A DNA stretch of 24,442 nucleotides. It comes from a virus. A program made the translations under genes and the position numbers. The DNA is taken from positions 1 through 24,442 of the IMG/VR virus record IMGVR_UViG_3300014711_000008, one strand, 5' to 3'. Shown here in pieces: positions 15,212 to 21,823 of this stretch. How positions within the stretch are numbered: position 1 is the stretch's first letter; the number at the start of each line of letters is the position of its first letter. Below the pieces are notes generated by a model that made no database searches, was not told where the DNA came from, and was given only the letters and a program-made list of their open reading frames with translations.

Positions 15212-15412
15212 TTATTCCGGCTCGACCGCCACACCCCGAGTTGCCTCATTCGGCAAGTCGAGAAATCTTTTCAGTGCTCTGATCTCGCCCCTCAGCGCTG
15301 CCGTCTCAGTGTCGGAGAGCCCGACGGCATCGTTTTTCTTTCTGGCCAGGTCAAGCTGGGCTTCCGCCCATTTGCGCAACCGGTGCCAGGTGTCAGAGGA
15401 GTAATCAGTCAT
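15212..15412 (-). CDS. 66-aa helical protein between portal and scaffold
   Basis: The protein MTDYSSDTWHRLRKWAEAQL continues with LARKKNDAVGLSDTETAALR and RGEIRALKRFLDLP. It is mostly helical, and from memory similar small proteins follow portal genes in related phages. It is the first gene after the internal late promoter and leader. The ATG at 15412 lies only 4 nt beyond the U-tract of a terminator-like hairpin and has no recognisable Shine-Dalgarno sequence, so initiation may be weak or depend on leader folding. Confidence 0.65.
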   Translation of the reverse strand: MTDYSSDTWHRLRKWAEAQLDLARKKNDAVGLSDTETAALRGEIRALKRFLDLPNEATRGVAVEPE

Positions 15413-15416
15413 TCAC

Positions 15417-15440
15417 AAAAAAGCCAGCTTGGTAGCTGGC
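15417..15440 (-). terminator. Terminator-like leader hairpin with six-U tract
   Basis: On the minus strand GCCAGCT-ACCA-AGCTGGC (7-bp perfect stem, 4-nt loop) is followed directly by TTTTTT. It is a textbook intrinsic terminator, yet it lies after the internal promoter at 15474-15503 and 4 nt before the start codon of the 66-aa gene. It may both end portal-region transcripts and attenuate the internal promoter. Confidence 0.75.
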
Positions 15441-15452
15441 CTGGTAAATTTT

Positions 15453-15467
15453 GGGCGCACTTCGCCC
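15453..15467 (-). promoter_or_regulatory. 5'-terminal leader hairpin of the internal late promoter
   Basis: GGGCGAAGTGCGCCC on the minus strand (5-bp stem GGGCG/CGCCC, loop AAGTG) starts 6 nt after the -10 box, at the predicted transcription start. The last nine bases, AGTGCGCCC, are identical in the leader at 1232-1246. Confidence 0.6.
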
Positions 15468-15473
15468 GAAGAA

Positions 15474-15503
15474 ATTGTAGACCAAACTGTGGTTTGCGTG
15501 CAA
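15474..15503 (-). promoter_or_regulatory. Predicted internal late promoter upstream of scaffold and capsid
   Basis: The -10 TACAAT (15479-15474, 5 of 6) has TTGCAC (15503-15498) 18 bp upstream as a weak -35. It lies in the 131-base gap between portal and the 66-aa gene, a sensible place to boost scaffold and capsid expression. Confidence 0.55.
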
Positions 15504-15543
15504 CACATTTGTTTGTACGAAACCACCTGTTTGGTGTACGCAT

Positions 15544-17766
15544 TTAGATGCCCGAGCCGACCCGCAGCTTGAGGTTTTGCTCTGCCGCGAACAGCTCCTT
15601 GCGGCCGCGCTCCCTGATTGCGGTGTCGGCCAGCTTGGCCTTGATCGCTTCCAGGCTGATGTTCTGGCTGTTGGACATCTTCAGCATTTCGATTTCGCGG
15701 GTCATCTGCAGCTCGGCCATGCGCATCTCGGCTTCCTGCTGAGCGATCTGCTGGCGCAGCTGCAGCTCGGCCGCGTCGCCCTGATTCTGGGCCTGGACCT
15801 TGGCCATGTCGGCCTCGGCCCGGATCTGGGCTGCCTGGATGCGTGGATCTGGCGGCTCTTCCTGGCCCTGGGCCTGCATTTCCTTGATCTTCTCCAGCTC
15901 GTCCTCGGACTTGAACACCTCGGCCGGGTCAATGTGCTGGGCTTGCAGTGCCTTCTCGAACAGCTTCTGGGCGTCGATGTACACGCCGAACACGGGGTTG
16001 GAAGCCGCGGCCAGCAGGTTCAGGAACGCCTGATTCTGGACGTCACGCACCAGCAAGGCAGACGAGCCGCGGGCGTCGACGCTGAAGTCGCCCTTGACCT
16101 CTTCGTCCTCGTTGTACAGCATGTTGAAGTCGTAGTACCGACGGATGTGCGGGCGGGTGATCATGTCGTCGAACTGTTTGACCAGGCGGCGCAAGACCAC
16201 GTTGGCCGAGTTCATCAGCATCTGCATGCCACCCACGGTGTCAGGCGCTGCGCCCTGCTCGCCCTGCATGATGGTGGGCACACCGGTCTCTTGGTCCGCC
16301 AGCTCCATGGCCATCTTGATGATGTTGGCCAGCTCGCCCTGGTGGCTGTCAAACTCGAACGTCGCAAAGGCTTTGCTCACGTCGTCCACGTCGTCGGTGG
16401 CATACCAGATCTTGCGGGCAGACAGCTGCCACTGCTTGTCGGCGGGCTGGATGGTGTTGGGCTTGACCACGATCTGCGGACCGCTGGACACGCCGGCGTT
16501 GTCCATCATCTGACGCCATGCGGCGTTCAGGACCTTCTGCTGCGCACGCATGAGGTACGGGATGCCGTAGCCCCACACGCTGTCGGCCACCTTCTCCCAG
16601 ACGTAGAAGTCGTAAGGCAGGTCGCCGCCTTCCAGCGGATTGGGGAAGGCCTTGACCACGGTGTTGTTGATCATCACCACGCAGGCGCTCACGCTGCGCA
16701 GTGGGTCTTTCTCGCCCATCTTGACGCCCGCGGCTTCGAGGTCCTCGTGGTCAACCTCGCCCCAATAGGTCCACATCTCGAACGTGGCGCGGGCCACGTC
16801 ACGCTGGTCGTCGTCCTTGAGCTCCTGGAACACGGCGGCACGCTTGGGGCCTTCTTCCAGGACTTTGCGCAGCTGGTCTTTCATGAAGCCGGGCTGCTTG
16901 GCCAGCTCACGCACCTGGCGGCCGGTCATCTGTTCGCGTTCGTAGATGCCCTTGCCGTTGTGGATGGACTCGCCGCAGGCTGGATCGGGGAAGCAGTTGC
17001 GGGGGTCAACGCGGAACGACGCCGGGCTGGTCTCTTTGACGATCTCCAGCTGGTGCACGGTCTCGCCGCTGGCATCGGTCAGTGGCTGCCAGGCCTTGCG
17101 CGTGCGGTTGGTCACGACCGGGCCCTTGAGCACACCCGTGCCCAGCACGGCTGCGTCGTGGATCACCTTGCGCAGCTCGCCGTTGTAGTCGCACTCGACG
17201 AGCTGGTCGTCGATGGCGGTCTGCATGGCCTTGGCCTTGTCGCGTGCCGTCTGCATGGCGGCGCGTGCAATGTCCTTCATGCGCAGCGGCTGGCCAGTCG
17301 TCGGGTCAGCCAGGGGCTCGCCGGTGAACTTGTCGCCGGCCAGGCGGGCGTCGCGGCCCATCTCGGCGATCCGGGGCTCGGGCGTCGGCTGAATGCCCCA
17401 GTTGCGGTCGTCGGTCGGCAGCAGGATGTCGGCGATCCGGGCTTCGGCCGAGTTGGTCTTCTGCCGGGTCAGGCCAATGAACACCGTCGAGCGGTGGGGC
17501 TTGGCGTGCTGCGTGGTCACAGGGTAGCCCTGCTCCACCGACGTCATCATCTGGCTGGCTGCCTTGTTGACGTTGTCCTTGGCGTTGTACTGGTCCTCGT
17601 CCTCCAACCAGCGCTTGTCAACGCCGTAGCTGTAGCGCGAGCGAATCCATTCGTCGCGCTGCTGGCCAAGGCTGTGACCGAAGGTCTGCAAACGCTCGGC
17701 TTGCTTGGCCTCAAGGTCCTCTTCGGTCATGACCTCTACGTCGATCTGTTGTGGTTGGATTTCCAT
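15544..17766 (-). CDS. Portal protein, P22-like
   Basis: At 740 aa it is close to P22 gp1 in size. The portal is the dodecameric ring through which DNA is packaged and ejected, and it nucleates head assembly. The body contains KRWLEDEDQYNAKDNVNKAA near the N-terminus, a central FRVDPRNCFPDPACGESIHN, and VWEKVADSVWGYGIPYLMRA in the later core. The last about 110 residues are a long Gln/Ala/Met-rich helix (ELQLRQQIAQQEAEMRMAEL), matching the helical barrel of P22-type portals. The start at 17766 has GAGGA upstream. It follows terL and the small 121-aa gene, the usual order. The gene is followed by an internal promoter. Confidence 0.9.
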   Translation of the reverse strand: MEIQPQQIDVEVMTEEDLEAKQAERLQTFGHSLGQQRDEWIRSRYSYGVDKRWLEDEDQYNAKDNVNKAASQMMTSVEQGYPVTTQHAKPHRSTVFIGLTRQKTNSAEARIADILLPTDDRNWGIQPTPEPRIAEMGRDARLAGDKFTGEPLADPTTGQPLRMKDIARAAMQTARDKAKAMQTAIDDQLVECDYNGELRKVIHDAAVLGTGVLKGPVVTNRTRKAWQPLTDASGETVHQLEIVKETSPASFRVDPRNCFPDPACGESIHNGKGIYEREQMTGRQVRELAKQPGFMKDQLRKVLEEGPKRAAVFQELKDDDQRDVARATFEMWTYWGEVDHEDLEAAGVKMGEKDPLRSVSACVVMINNTVVKAFPNPLEGGDLPYDFYVWEKVADSVWGYGIPYLMRAQQKVLNAAWRQMMDNAGVSSGPQIVVKPNTIQPADKQWQLSARKIWYATDDVDDVSKAFATFEFDSHQGELANIIKMAMELADQETGVPTIMQGEQGAAPDTVGGMQMLMNSANVVLRRLVKQFDDMITRPHIRRYYDFNMLYNEDEEVKGDFSVDARGSSALLVRDVQNQAFLNLLAAASNPVFGVYIDAQKLFEKALQAQHIDPAEVFKSEDELEKIKEMQAQGQEEPPDPRIQAAQIRAEADMAKVQAQNQGDAAELQLRQQIAQQEAEMRMAELQMTREIEMLKMSNSQNISLEAIKAKLADTAIRERGRKELFAAEQNLKLRVGSGI

Positions 17767-17783
17767 GGGGTTCAGTCCTCAGC

Positions 17784-18149
17784 TCAGTAAGGCGACTTGG
17801 CGTAGCGGGCGTGCACAGCCAAAACCGCTTTGATCGTCACGCTTGTGCCGCCAGTGACGACGGGGCGCACGAAAGCCGGGTTCTCCTGGGAGATGTGCAG
17901 CGACGCGGCGGTGTAGGCCATGTCGCTTGTGCTGCCGCGCTGGGTCATCGGGTGCCAGTTGACGTTGTCGTTGGAGCCCTGCCAGGTGGTGGTCGAACCG
18001 CCGATGGTGCCGGACTGCTGGCAGCTCAGGTCGGCTGCATAGGCGATGGGCACGCCAGCGCCGACGTCGCCAGTGGTCATGCCGGTCCAGGTGGCCAGGA
18101 CGGCGCCGGGCACGGTGTCACGGTCGATGGTTGGGACGATAGTAGCCAT
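17784..18149 (-). CDS. 121-aa beta-rich protein between terL and portal
   Basis: A Thr/Ser/Gly-rich beta protein with WQGSNDNVNWHPMTQRG in the middle and a C-terminal VTIKAVLAVHARYAKSPY. Segments of the type GSND..NW are common in small virion proteins of phages, but I know no function. The start at 18149 has GAGGA about 8 nt upstream; it sits 24 bases after the terL stop and 17 before the portal start. A structural role is plausible from the tight position. Confidence 0.65.
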   Translation of the reverse strand: MATIVPTIDRDTVPGAVLATWTGMTTGDVGAGVPIAYAADLSCQQSGTIGGSTTTWQGSNDNVNWHPMTQRGSTSDMAYTAASLHISQENPAFVRPVVTGGTSVTIKAVLAVHARYAKSPY

Positions 18150-18173
18150 GAGTTTTTCCTCAGTTGAAGTTGA

Positions 18174-19643
18174 TCAATATCCAGTCGTCTCGTCAAAAAC
18201 GCTGAACGGTAAGACCGGCGCAGCGCGTCCCGGTCTCAATCTGGTCTCAGCCTCTTCCTGTGTCTTGGCGAAGCGGCGCATCATCATTGCGTACCGTGTC
18301 GCCGACATCAAGTCGTCGCTGATCTTGACGACCATACCGTCCTTGCGGTGGTACAGCCTGAATTCCTCGAACCAGTCCTCCAGGTGCGAGAACACGCGCA
18401 GCCGCATGGTTTGCATGCGGGTCAGCATCTCGGACAGACCGGCTTCGACGCCGTTGCTGCCGTCCTCGAACGTGGCCCGGTTGGCCAGCATGTTCAGCCC
18501 CTGATCTTTGTATTGCTTGGCCAGCTGCTCACCGCTGCCGCCCTTGTCGCGCTGCAGGCCGTCATGCGGCCATGCCAGTGGCACCCAGTCGCCGCGTGCA
18601 CGCACGGCCATGGCGTGGCCAGCGATGCCTGGCTCGCTGCGCCTGTAGCAGTCCGTCACGTACAGCGTGTCGGTGTCTCGGTCCCAGGCCATCCACACGA
18701 CGGCCGTCGGGTGATCGACGCCGAAGTCGATGGCCGCGATGCGTGCCCAGTGGGACGGGATCGGGAAAGCCCGGACCTTGATCGCATCCTCGACCACCGG
18801 GAACACCCGGCCGCTGCCCAGGATTGGAATGCCCTTGGCCCGAGCCTCGCGCTCGTGCTCCGGGTAGCTGGCAATGATGGCTGCAGCCTGTTCGGGCGTG
18901 TAGTGCTCAGCATCGCTGATCGTCATGTTGGTGACGTGCGTGCCTTCGGGCTTCTCCAGCAGGTAGCGCTTGACCACCTCGGACATGCCCAGCAACGGCG
19001 TGAAGGTCACGAACACCTGGCCGGCCGTCGCGTTGGTACGCGTCAAGCCTTCGGAGTAGATCGGCAGCGGCGGCTCTTCGTCGAACCACACGATGTCGAC
19101 CGTGTCGGCCTGCCACTTTGTGCGGCCCTGGTCGTAGCTGTTGAATTGCAACACGCTGTCCTCGCCACACTCGTGGCGCACCACGATGCTGGCCACCGCG
19201 TCGGGCACGCCCTGCTTCAGGCTGGTGTCCTTCAGCGCGTCCCAGGGAACCGCGCCCGTGCCCCACTCTTCCCGCATCTCAGGCGGGCCAAGCATCAAGC
19301 GCTGAATGCCCTTCTTGGTCAGCTCGGCCGACTCGGACCCGCACATGGCTCGGATGGCGTAGTTGAACCGGCGCCCAGTCCACCAGGACGGATAGCGGCC
19401 AGTCAGGTGCATGGCCATCTCGAACGCGCCGGCCCACGTCTTGCCCAGCTGGTTGCCGGCCATGAACAGGCGCTCACGGAAATCAGCGCCAGCTGCGTGG
19501 AACTCACGCTGCTTGGCGTATGGCGCATAAGCGGCCAGGCGGTTGCGCTTGGCCCTGATGTCCTTCAGTCGCAGCAGCTCGTACAGCTCCCGCTTCTCGT
19601 CGTCGTTCAACAGCGAAGTGTCGATGCGATCGAGCTTGATCAT
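18174..19643 (-). CDS. terL: Terminase large subunit
   Basis: This 489-aa protein is the DNA-packaging ATPase and nuclease. Walker A GNQLGKT is at residues 63-69, Walker B with catalytic glutamates IVWFDEE at 184-190, and the coupling motif FVTFTP at 211-216. The C-terminal RNase H-like nuclease has acidic residues in AAIDFGVDHPTA (D306), WPHDG (D361) and KISDDLMSA (D443/D444). Length and the YAPYAKQREFHAAG lead-in fit the P22/Sf6-like terminases, suggesting headful packaging by analogy only. The start at 19643 overlaps the terS stop by 4 bp (ATGA). Confidence 0.95.
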   Translation of the reverse strand: MIKLDRIDTSLLNDDEKRELYELLRLKDIRAKRNRLAAYAPYAKQREFHAAGADFRERLFMAGNQLGKTWAGAFEMAMHLTGRYPSWWTGRRFNYAIRAMCGSESAELTKKGIQRLMLGPPEMREEWGTGAVPWDALKDTSLKQGVPDAVASIVVRHECGEDSVLQFNSYDQGRTKWQADTVDIVWFDEEPPLPIYSEGLTRTNATAGQVFVTFTPLLGMSEVVKRYLLEKPEGTHVTNMTISDAEHYTPEQAAAIIASYPEHEREARAKGIPILGSGRVFPVVEDAIKVRAFPIPSHWARIAAIDFGVDHPTAVVWMAWDRDTDTLYVTDCYRRSEPGIAGHAMAVRARGDWVPLAWPHDGLQRDKGGSGEQLAKQYKDQGLNMLANRATFEDGSNGVEAGLSEMLTRMQTMRLRVFSHLEDWFEEFRLYHRKDGMVVKISDDLMSATRYAMMMRRFAKTQEEAETRLRPGRAAPVLPFSVFDETTGY

Positions 19644-20107
19644 TTCGATGCCTTGGCCAGCAACATGCCGAGCCGCTTGTCCAGCTGTTCGCTGGTCAGG
19701 TCCAGTGCCCCGGAGACCTTCATCTCCACGGCCTTGAGCTTGGGCTGCGTGTACTGCAGCACCTCGTTGAGCATGCGCAGACGCACATCGGCGTCCACGC
19801 GGTACGTGCGCATCACCTCGCCGGTGACCGGGTGGACCACGGGCTGGCCGTTGTCGTCGGTCATAACCTCGCCCTTGAGGATCTTGGTGATCTCGACCGC
19901 AGGGTCGAAACCCTCGTCCACCAGGGCGGCGCTCACGGCCTTGAGGTTGATGCGCAGGTCGCTGCCTTTGTGCTGGCTGGTGGTCTGCTTTGCATGGGCG
20001 CGGCCAGTGGCTGGTCCCGCGGCTTCCAGGTCTTCCGCTGTGGCCAAGCGGGGCGGCGCCCCGGCCAGCTCAGCGAGGCGCTTTGCGCCGGTTTTCTTTG
20101 TTGCCAT
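19640..20107 (-). CDS. terS: Probable terminase small subunit
   Basis: This 155-aa protein has a basic, Ala-rich N-terminus, a middle helical part with LRINLKAVSAALVDEGFDPA, and a C-terminal VRLRMLNEVLQYTQPKLKAV helix. It precedes terL with a 4-bp overlap, the usual place and size for the small subunit that recognises the packaging site. No DNA-binding motif is certain. The start at 20107 has GGAG 9 nt upstream and overlaps the preceding 62-aa gene by 38 bp. Confidence 0.65.
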   Translation of the reverse strand: MATKKTGAKRLAELAGAPPRLATAEDLEAAGPATGRAHAKQTTSQHKGSDLRINLKAVSAALVDEGFDPAVEITKILKGEVMTDDNGQPVVHPVTGEVMRTYRVDADVRLRMLNEVLQYTQPKLKAVEMKVSGALDLTSEQLDKRLGMLLAKASK

Positions 20108-20258
20108 CTTCTATCGCTCCTCGAATGAGGCCTGTGCCCGTGTCAGCTTTGTTGAATTCTTTTGCCACGGACGTGGGAATGCCCGCCTTCTTTGCGAAGG
20201 CGGGGTTATGCGCTGCAGCCGCCATCAGGCGAGCCTGAGCTGGCGACTTGCTGGGCAT
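20070..20258 (-). CDS. 62-aa basic helical protein
   Basis: MPSKSPAQARLMAAAAHNPA followed by FAKKAGIPTSVAKEFNKADT is a short pattern I recall from many phages near terminase genes, with no known function. It is basic and helical, so a nucleic-acid-binding role is possible. ATG at 20258 overlaps the upstream stop codon (TGATG), and its 3' end overlaps terS by 38 bp. Confidence 0.7.
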   Translation of the reverse strand: MPSKSPAQARLMAAAAHNPAFAKKAGIPTSVAKEFNKADTGTGLIRGAIEDGNKENRRKAPR

Positions 20259-20494
20259 CAGATCATCCCGTTGATGATGCCGCTGTTGAAGCCAACGGGG
20301 GTCTTGGCCTTGCCGCCGGTCTCTTTGCTCTGGGTGGTGTTTGTGCCAGGCATGGGCACGGACACCTTGCCAGGGATCTCGCCCTTGCCTTGTGTCTGGT
20401 TGCCACCACCGCCGATGGCTGCGCCGTTCTTGAGAGCGCCGCCTGCTGCACGCATGGTGTTACGCGAGGCTGGGTTGTTGTAGGACTGTTCCAT
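20258..20494 (-). CDS. 78-aa Gly/Asn-rich protein
   Basis: A low-complexity, glycine-rich protein (GGALKNGAAIGGGGNQTQGK) with no recognised domain. The start at 20494 has AGGAG 6 nt upstream. It is coupled to the next gene by TGATG. It is the second gene of the late operon. Confidence 0.6.
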   Translation of the reverse strand: MEQSYNNPASRNTMRAAGGALKNGAAIGGGGNQTQGKGEIPGKVSVPMPGTNTTQSKETGGKAKTPVGFNSGIINGMI

Positions 20495-20510
20495 TGTTTT
20501 CTCCTGGGGA

Positions 20511-20753
20511 TTAGGCCATCAGGCCCGGTTGGGGTTTGCGGCTGGCCGCCTCTTCATTCCACATCTGGCCGTAGTCTTCCTTGCCTTCTGTGGCCTGCTC
20601 TTCAGGTGCTTCGCCGGTCTCTTCGGCGAGCATCTTGCCAATGAACTGAGCGCATTCGTCAGCGCTTTGGCATTGGTAGGGTTCTGTCATCTCGGGCGAG
20701 GTGACTGTGATCGTGCCGTCGTCGGCCAGCTCGATGGTGATTGTCGTGGCCAT
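20511..20753 (-). CDS. 80-aa acidic protein, first gene of the late operon
   Basis: The start at 20753 (MATTITIELADDGTITVTSP) was chosen over an ATG at 20837. GGAG lies 6 nt upstream of it, and the earlier ATG would lie inside the promoter -10 region. The protein has a short beta hairpin N-terminus, a helical DECAQFIGKMLAEETGE, and an acidic C-terminal part. Function is unknown. It follows the leader with two hairpins. Confidence 0.7.
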   Translation of the reverse strand: MATTITIELADDGTITVTSPEMTEPYQCQSADECAQFIGKMLAEETGEAPEEQATEGKEDYGQMWNEEAASRKPQPGLMA

Positions 20754-20769
20754 GTGGGCTCCAGATGTG

Positions 20770-20791
20770 AAAAAAGCCGCGTCGGCGGCTT
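20770..20791 (-). terminator. Terminator-like leader hairpin before the first late gene
   Basis: On the minus strand AAGCCGC-CGAC-GCGGCTT is a perfect 7-bp stem followed by TTTT (U-tract of six with the stem end). It lies between the promoter at 20828-20856 and the first late gene. The stem is identical in sequence to that at 1208-1226. Confidence 0.7.
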
Positions 20792-20806
20792 GGTTTGAGA
20801 GGTTTT

Positions 20807-20821
20807 GGGACGCACCGTCCC
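20807..20821 (-). promoter_or_regulatory. 5'-terminal leader hairpin of the main late promoter
   Basis: GGGACGGTGCGTCCC on the minus strand forms a perfect 6-bp stem with loop GTG, 6 nt after the -10 box. It would be the first structure of the RNA, or an operator at the start site. Confidence 0.6.
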
Positions 20822-20827
20822 GCGCAA

Positions 20828-20856
20828 ATAGTAGCAAATGCTGAAAAACCGGTCAA
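20828..20856 (-). promoter_or_regulatory. Main late promoter, sigma70-type with extended -10
   Basis: The -35 TTGACC (20856-20851) and -10 TACTAT (20833-20828) are separated by 17 bp, with TGC just before the -10. It faces leftward into the packaging and head genes. Confidence 0.75.
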
Positions 20857-20879
20857 GTGCAAAAAGTCAAGCAAAGTTT

Positions 20880-20962
20880 GTTGCGTAAAAACAACACTTT
20901 TCAAAATGCCCCTGTTGCATAAAAACCACGATCTAAATAATTTTTCGTTGTATTTTTGCAAC
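20880..20962. promoter_or_regulatory. Three 16-bp GTTG/CAAC dyads between the divergent promoters
   Basis: GTTGCGTAAAAACAAC (20880-20895), GTTGCATAAAAACCAC (20914-20929) and GTTGTATTTTTGCAAC (20947-20962) are similar imperfect palindromes; the third is in inverted orientation. Starts are 34 and 33 bp apart, about three helical turns. They look like binding sites for a dimeric regulator, in an AT-rich setting. Confidence 0.5.
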
Positions 20963-20976
20963 ATCGAAAATAAACA

Positions 20977-21005
20977 TTGACAGTCAACTATCAACTAACT
21001 ACATT
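20977..21005 (+). promoter_or_regulatory. Early promoter, sigma70-type
   Basis: A perfect TTGACA (20977-20982), a 17-bp spacer and TACATT (21000-21005, 4 of 6). The -35 is half of a perfect inverted repeat TTGACAGTCAA (20977-20987), and the spacer holds a tandem TCAACTA repeat (20984-20997); both could be operators. It drives the rightward genes. Confidence 0.7.
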
Positions 21006-21011
21006 TGAGTT

Positions 21012-21034
21012 GTGGCAGGAAACAAACCAGCCAC
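21012..21034 (+). promoter_or_regulatory. 5'-terminal hairpin of the early transcript
   Basis: GTGGC (21012-21016) pairs with GCCAC (21030-21034), with a short inner GG/CC pairing around an A-rich loop. It starts 6 nt after the -10, the same offset as at the three late promoters. The remainder of the early leader to 21149 shows no gene; AACCAG recurs but without clear structure. Confidence 0.45.
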
Positions 21035-21154
21035 TCCCCGAAGGACCAGGGGGCTACAAAAAGGGAACCAGCCGATTACGCAGTACCAACCAGGGAACCT
21101 AAAGGCCAGACCGCTTAGAACCAGTCCCCCAGACTGACGAGTGCGAAGGATGGA

Positions 21155-21216
21155 CCAGAGAGCAGCGTGCTGTTCTCTGGCGGCGTATCCAGGCGGCCGT
21201 GACGGCCTGGTCTTTT
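21155..21216 (+). promoter_or_regulatory. Early leader hairpins ahead of the first early gene
   Basis: An 11-bp stem with one G-U pair (21155-21180, CCAGAGA...TCTCTGG) is followed by GGCCG-TGA-CGGCC (21195-21207) and a T-rich TGGTCTTTT that runs into the ribosome binding site. The second hairpin is terminator-like. A 26-codon frame (21150-21230) crosses both hairpins. Confidence 0.5.
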
Positions 21217-21226
21217 GGAGATCATC

Positions 21227-21436
21227 ATGAAATACCGCAACGAACCGCGCATCGTCCTGCTGGCCAGGGTCGACTTTCCCCTGGTCGAGCTCGGCGGCAA
21301 ACGCCTGGACACGCTCCGCGAGGACTTCTACGACAACGCAGTCAACCTGCAAAACAACGGCCGCAAGCCCGCTCAGCTTATCTCCCCCTACGACATCGCT
21401 TGCAGCGGTGGCGAACCCTACGCTGTTTGGAGCTGA
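21227..21436 (+). CDS. 69-aa early protein, unknown
   Basis: The start at 21227 (MKYRNEPRIVLLARVDFPLV) has GGAG 6 nt upstream; a TTG at 21215 in frame would lie within the ribosome binding site and was not chosen. The protein appears to be a small alpha/beta domain with VELGGKRLDTLREDFYDNAV in its middle. It is the first gene of the early operon, where host-takeover proteins are typical, but no motif is recognised. It is followed by a structured RNA element. Confidence 0.75.
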   Translation: MKYRNEPRIVLLARVDFPLVELGGKRLDTLREDFYDNAVNLQNNGRKPAQLISPYDIACSGGEPYAVWS

Positions 21437-21443
21437 TCCCAGC

Positions 21444-21485
21444 GTGCTGCACCGTGACAGGGTGTAGTGCAGTGTGATCAACACT
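21444..21485 (+). promoter_or_regulatory. Structured intergenic RNA element, copy 1
   Basis: Hairpin A: GTGCTGCACC/GGTGTAGTGC, 10 bp with wobbles, loop GTGACAG (21444-21470). Hairpin B: AGTGT/ACACT, loop GATCA (21471-21485). The similarity to copy 2 at 22178-22218 begins at the preceding stop codon. Pairing is conserved with compensatory changes. A weaker CCGGC/GCCGG hairpin (21491-21505) follows before the next ribosome binding site. Confidence 0.65.
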
Positions 21486-21525
21486 CCGTGCCGGCCGGAT
21501 GCCGGTGTGCCTTTTGGAGATAACC

Positions 21526-21813
21526 ATGGCCAAAGCAATCGCCCCCGTGACCCAGGATGACATCGACAACCTGGGCTTTTTGCTCGCTGACATCAGCCGC
21601 CTGACCAAGCAGGCCGACGACATCAAAACCCGGATCAAGGATTCGGGCGTCGACTTTGTCGACGGTGTCGTGTTCCGCGCCACCGTGGTCAAGCAAGAAC
21701 GGACCAGCTACGACCCGCGCAAGGTTGAGGTCATGCTTGGCGACAAGATCAGCCTGGTCGAGAAAGTGACCGCCGTCACCAGCGTCAAGCTGGTTGCCCT
21801 TCCCAGCTTTTAA
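21526..21813 (+). CDS. 95-aa early protein with helical N-terminus, unknown
   Basis: The start at 21526 (MAKAIAPVTQDDIDNLGFLL) follows TTTTGGAGATAACC. Residues 8-42 are helical with a coiled-coil pattern (ADISRLTKQADDIKTRIKDS), followed by beta-rich VVFRATVVKQERTSYDPRKV. The overall layout, a helix then a short antiparallel sheet, resembles several small early phage proteins of unknown role. It lies between two copies of the structured RNA element. Confidence 0.75.
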   Translation: MAKAIAPVTQDDIDNLGFLLADISRLTKQADDIKTRIKDSGVDFVDGVVFRATVVKQERTSYDPRKVEVMLGDKISLVEKVTAVTSVKLVALPSF

Positions 21814-21823
21814 GGAGCTCACC

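Noticed and set aside
15577-17790. Long plus-strand open frame (737 codons) opposite portal
   Set aside because: It uses the complementary codon register of the portal gene. Its His/Leu/Val-rich product is the usual shadow of GC-rich genes, and there is no ribosome binding site.
18348-20483. Long plus-strand open frame (711 codons) opposite the terminase genes
   Set aside because: It is antisense to terL and terS, which have clear motifs. Its translation is low in recognisable features and typical of the complement of GC-rich coding DNA.
20754-20837. Upstream ATG extending the 80-aa late gene by 28 residues
   Set aside because: It would start inside the promoter -10 region and run through the leader hairpins; the ATG at 20753 has a good ribosome binding site.
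21012-21149. Recurring AACCAG in the early leader
   Set aside because: The copies are short, irregularly spaced and could be chance; no consistent pairing or array was seen.
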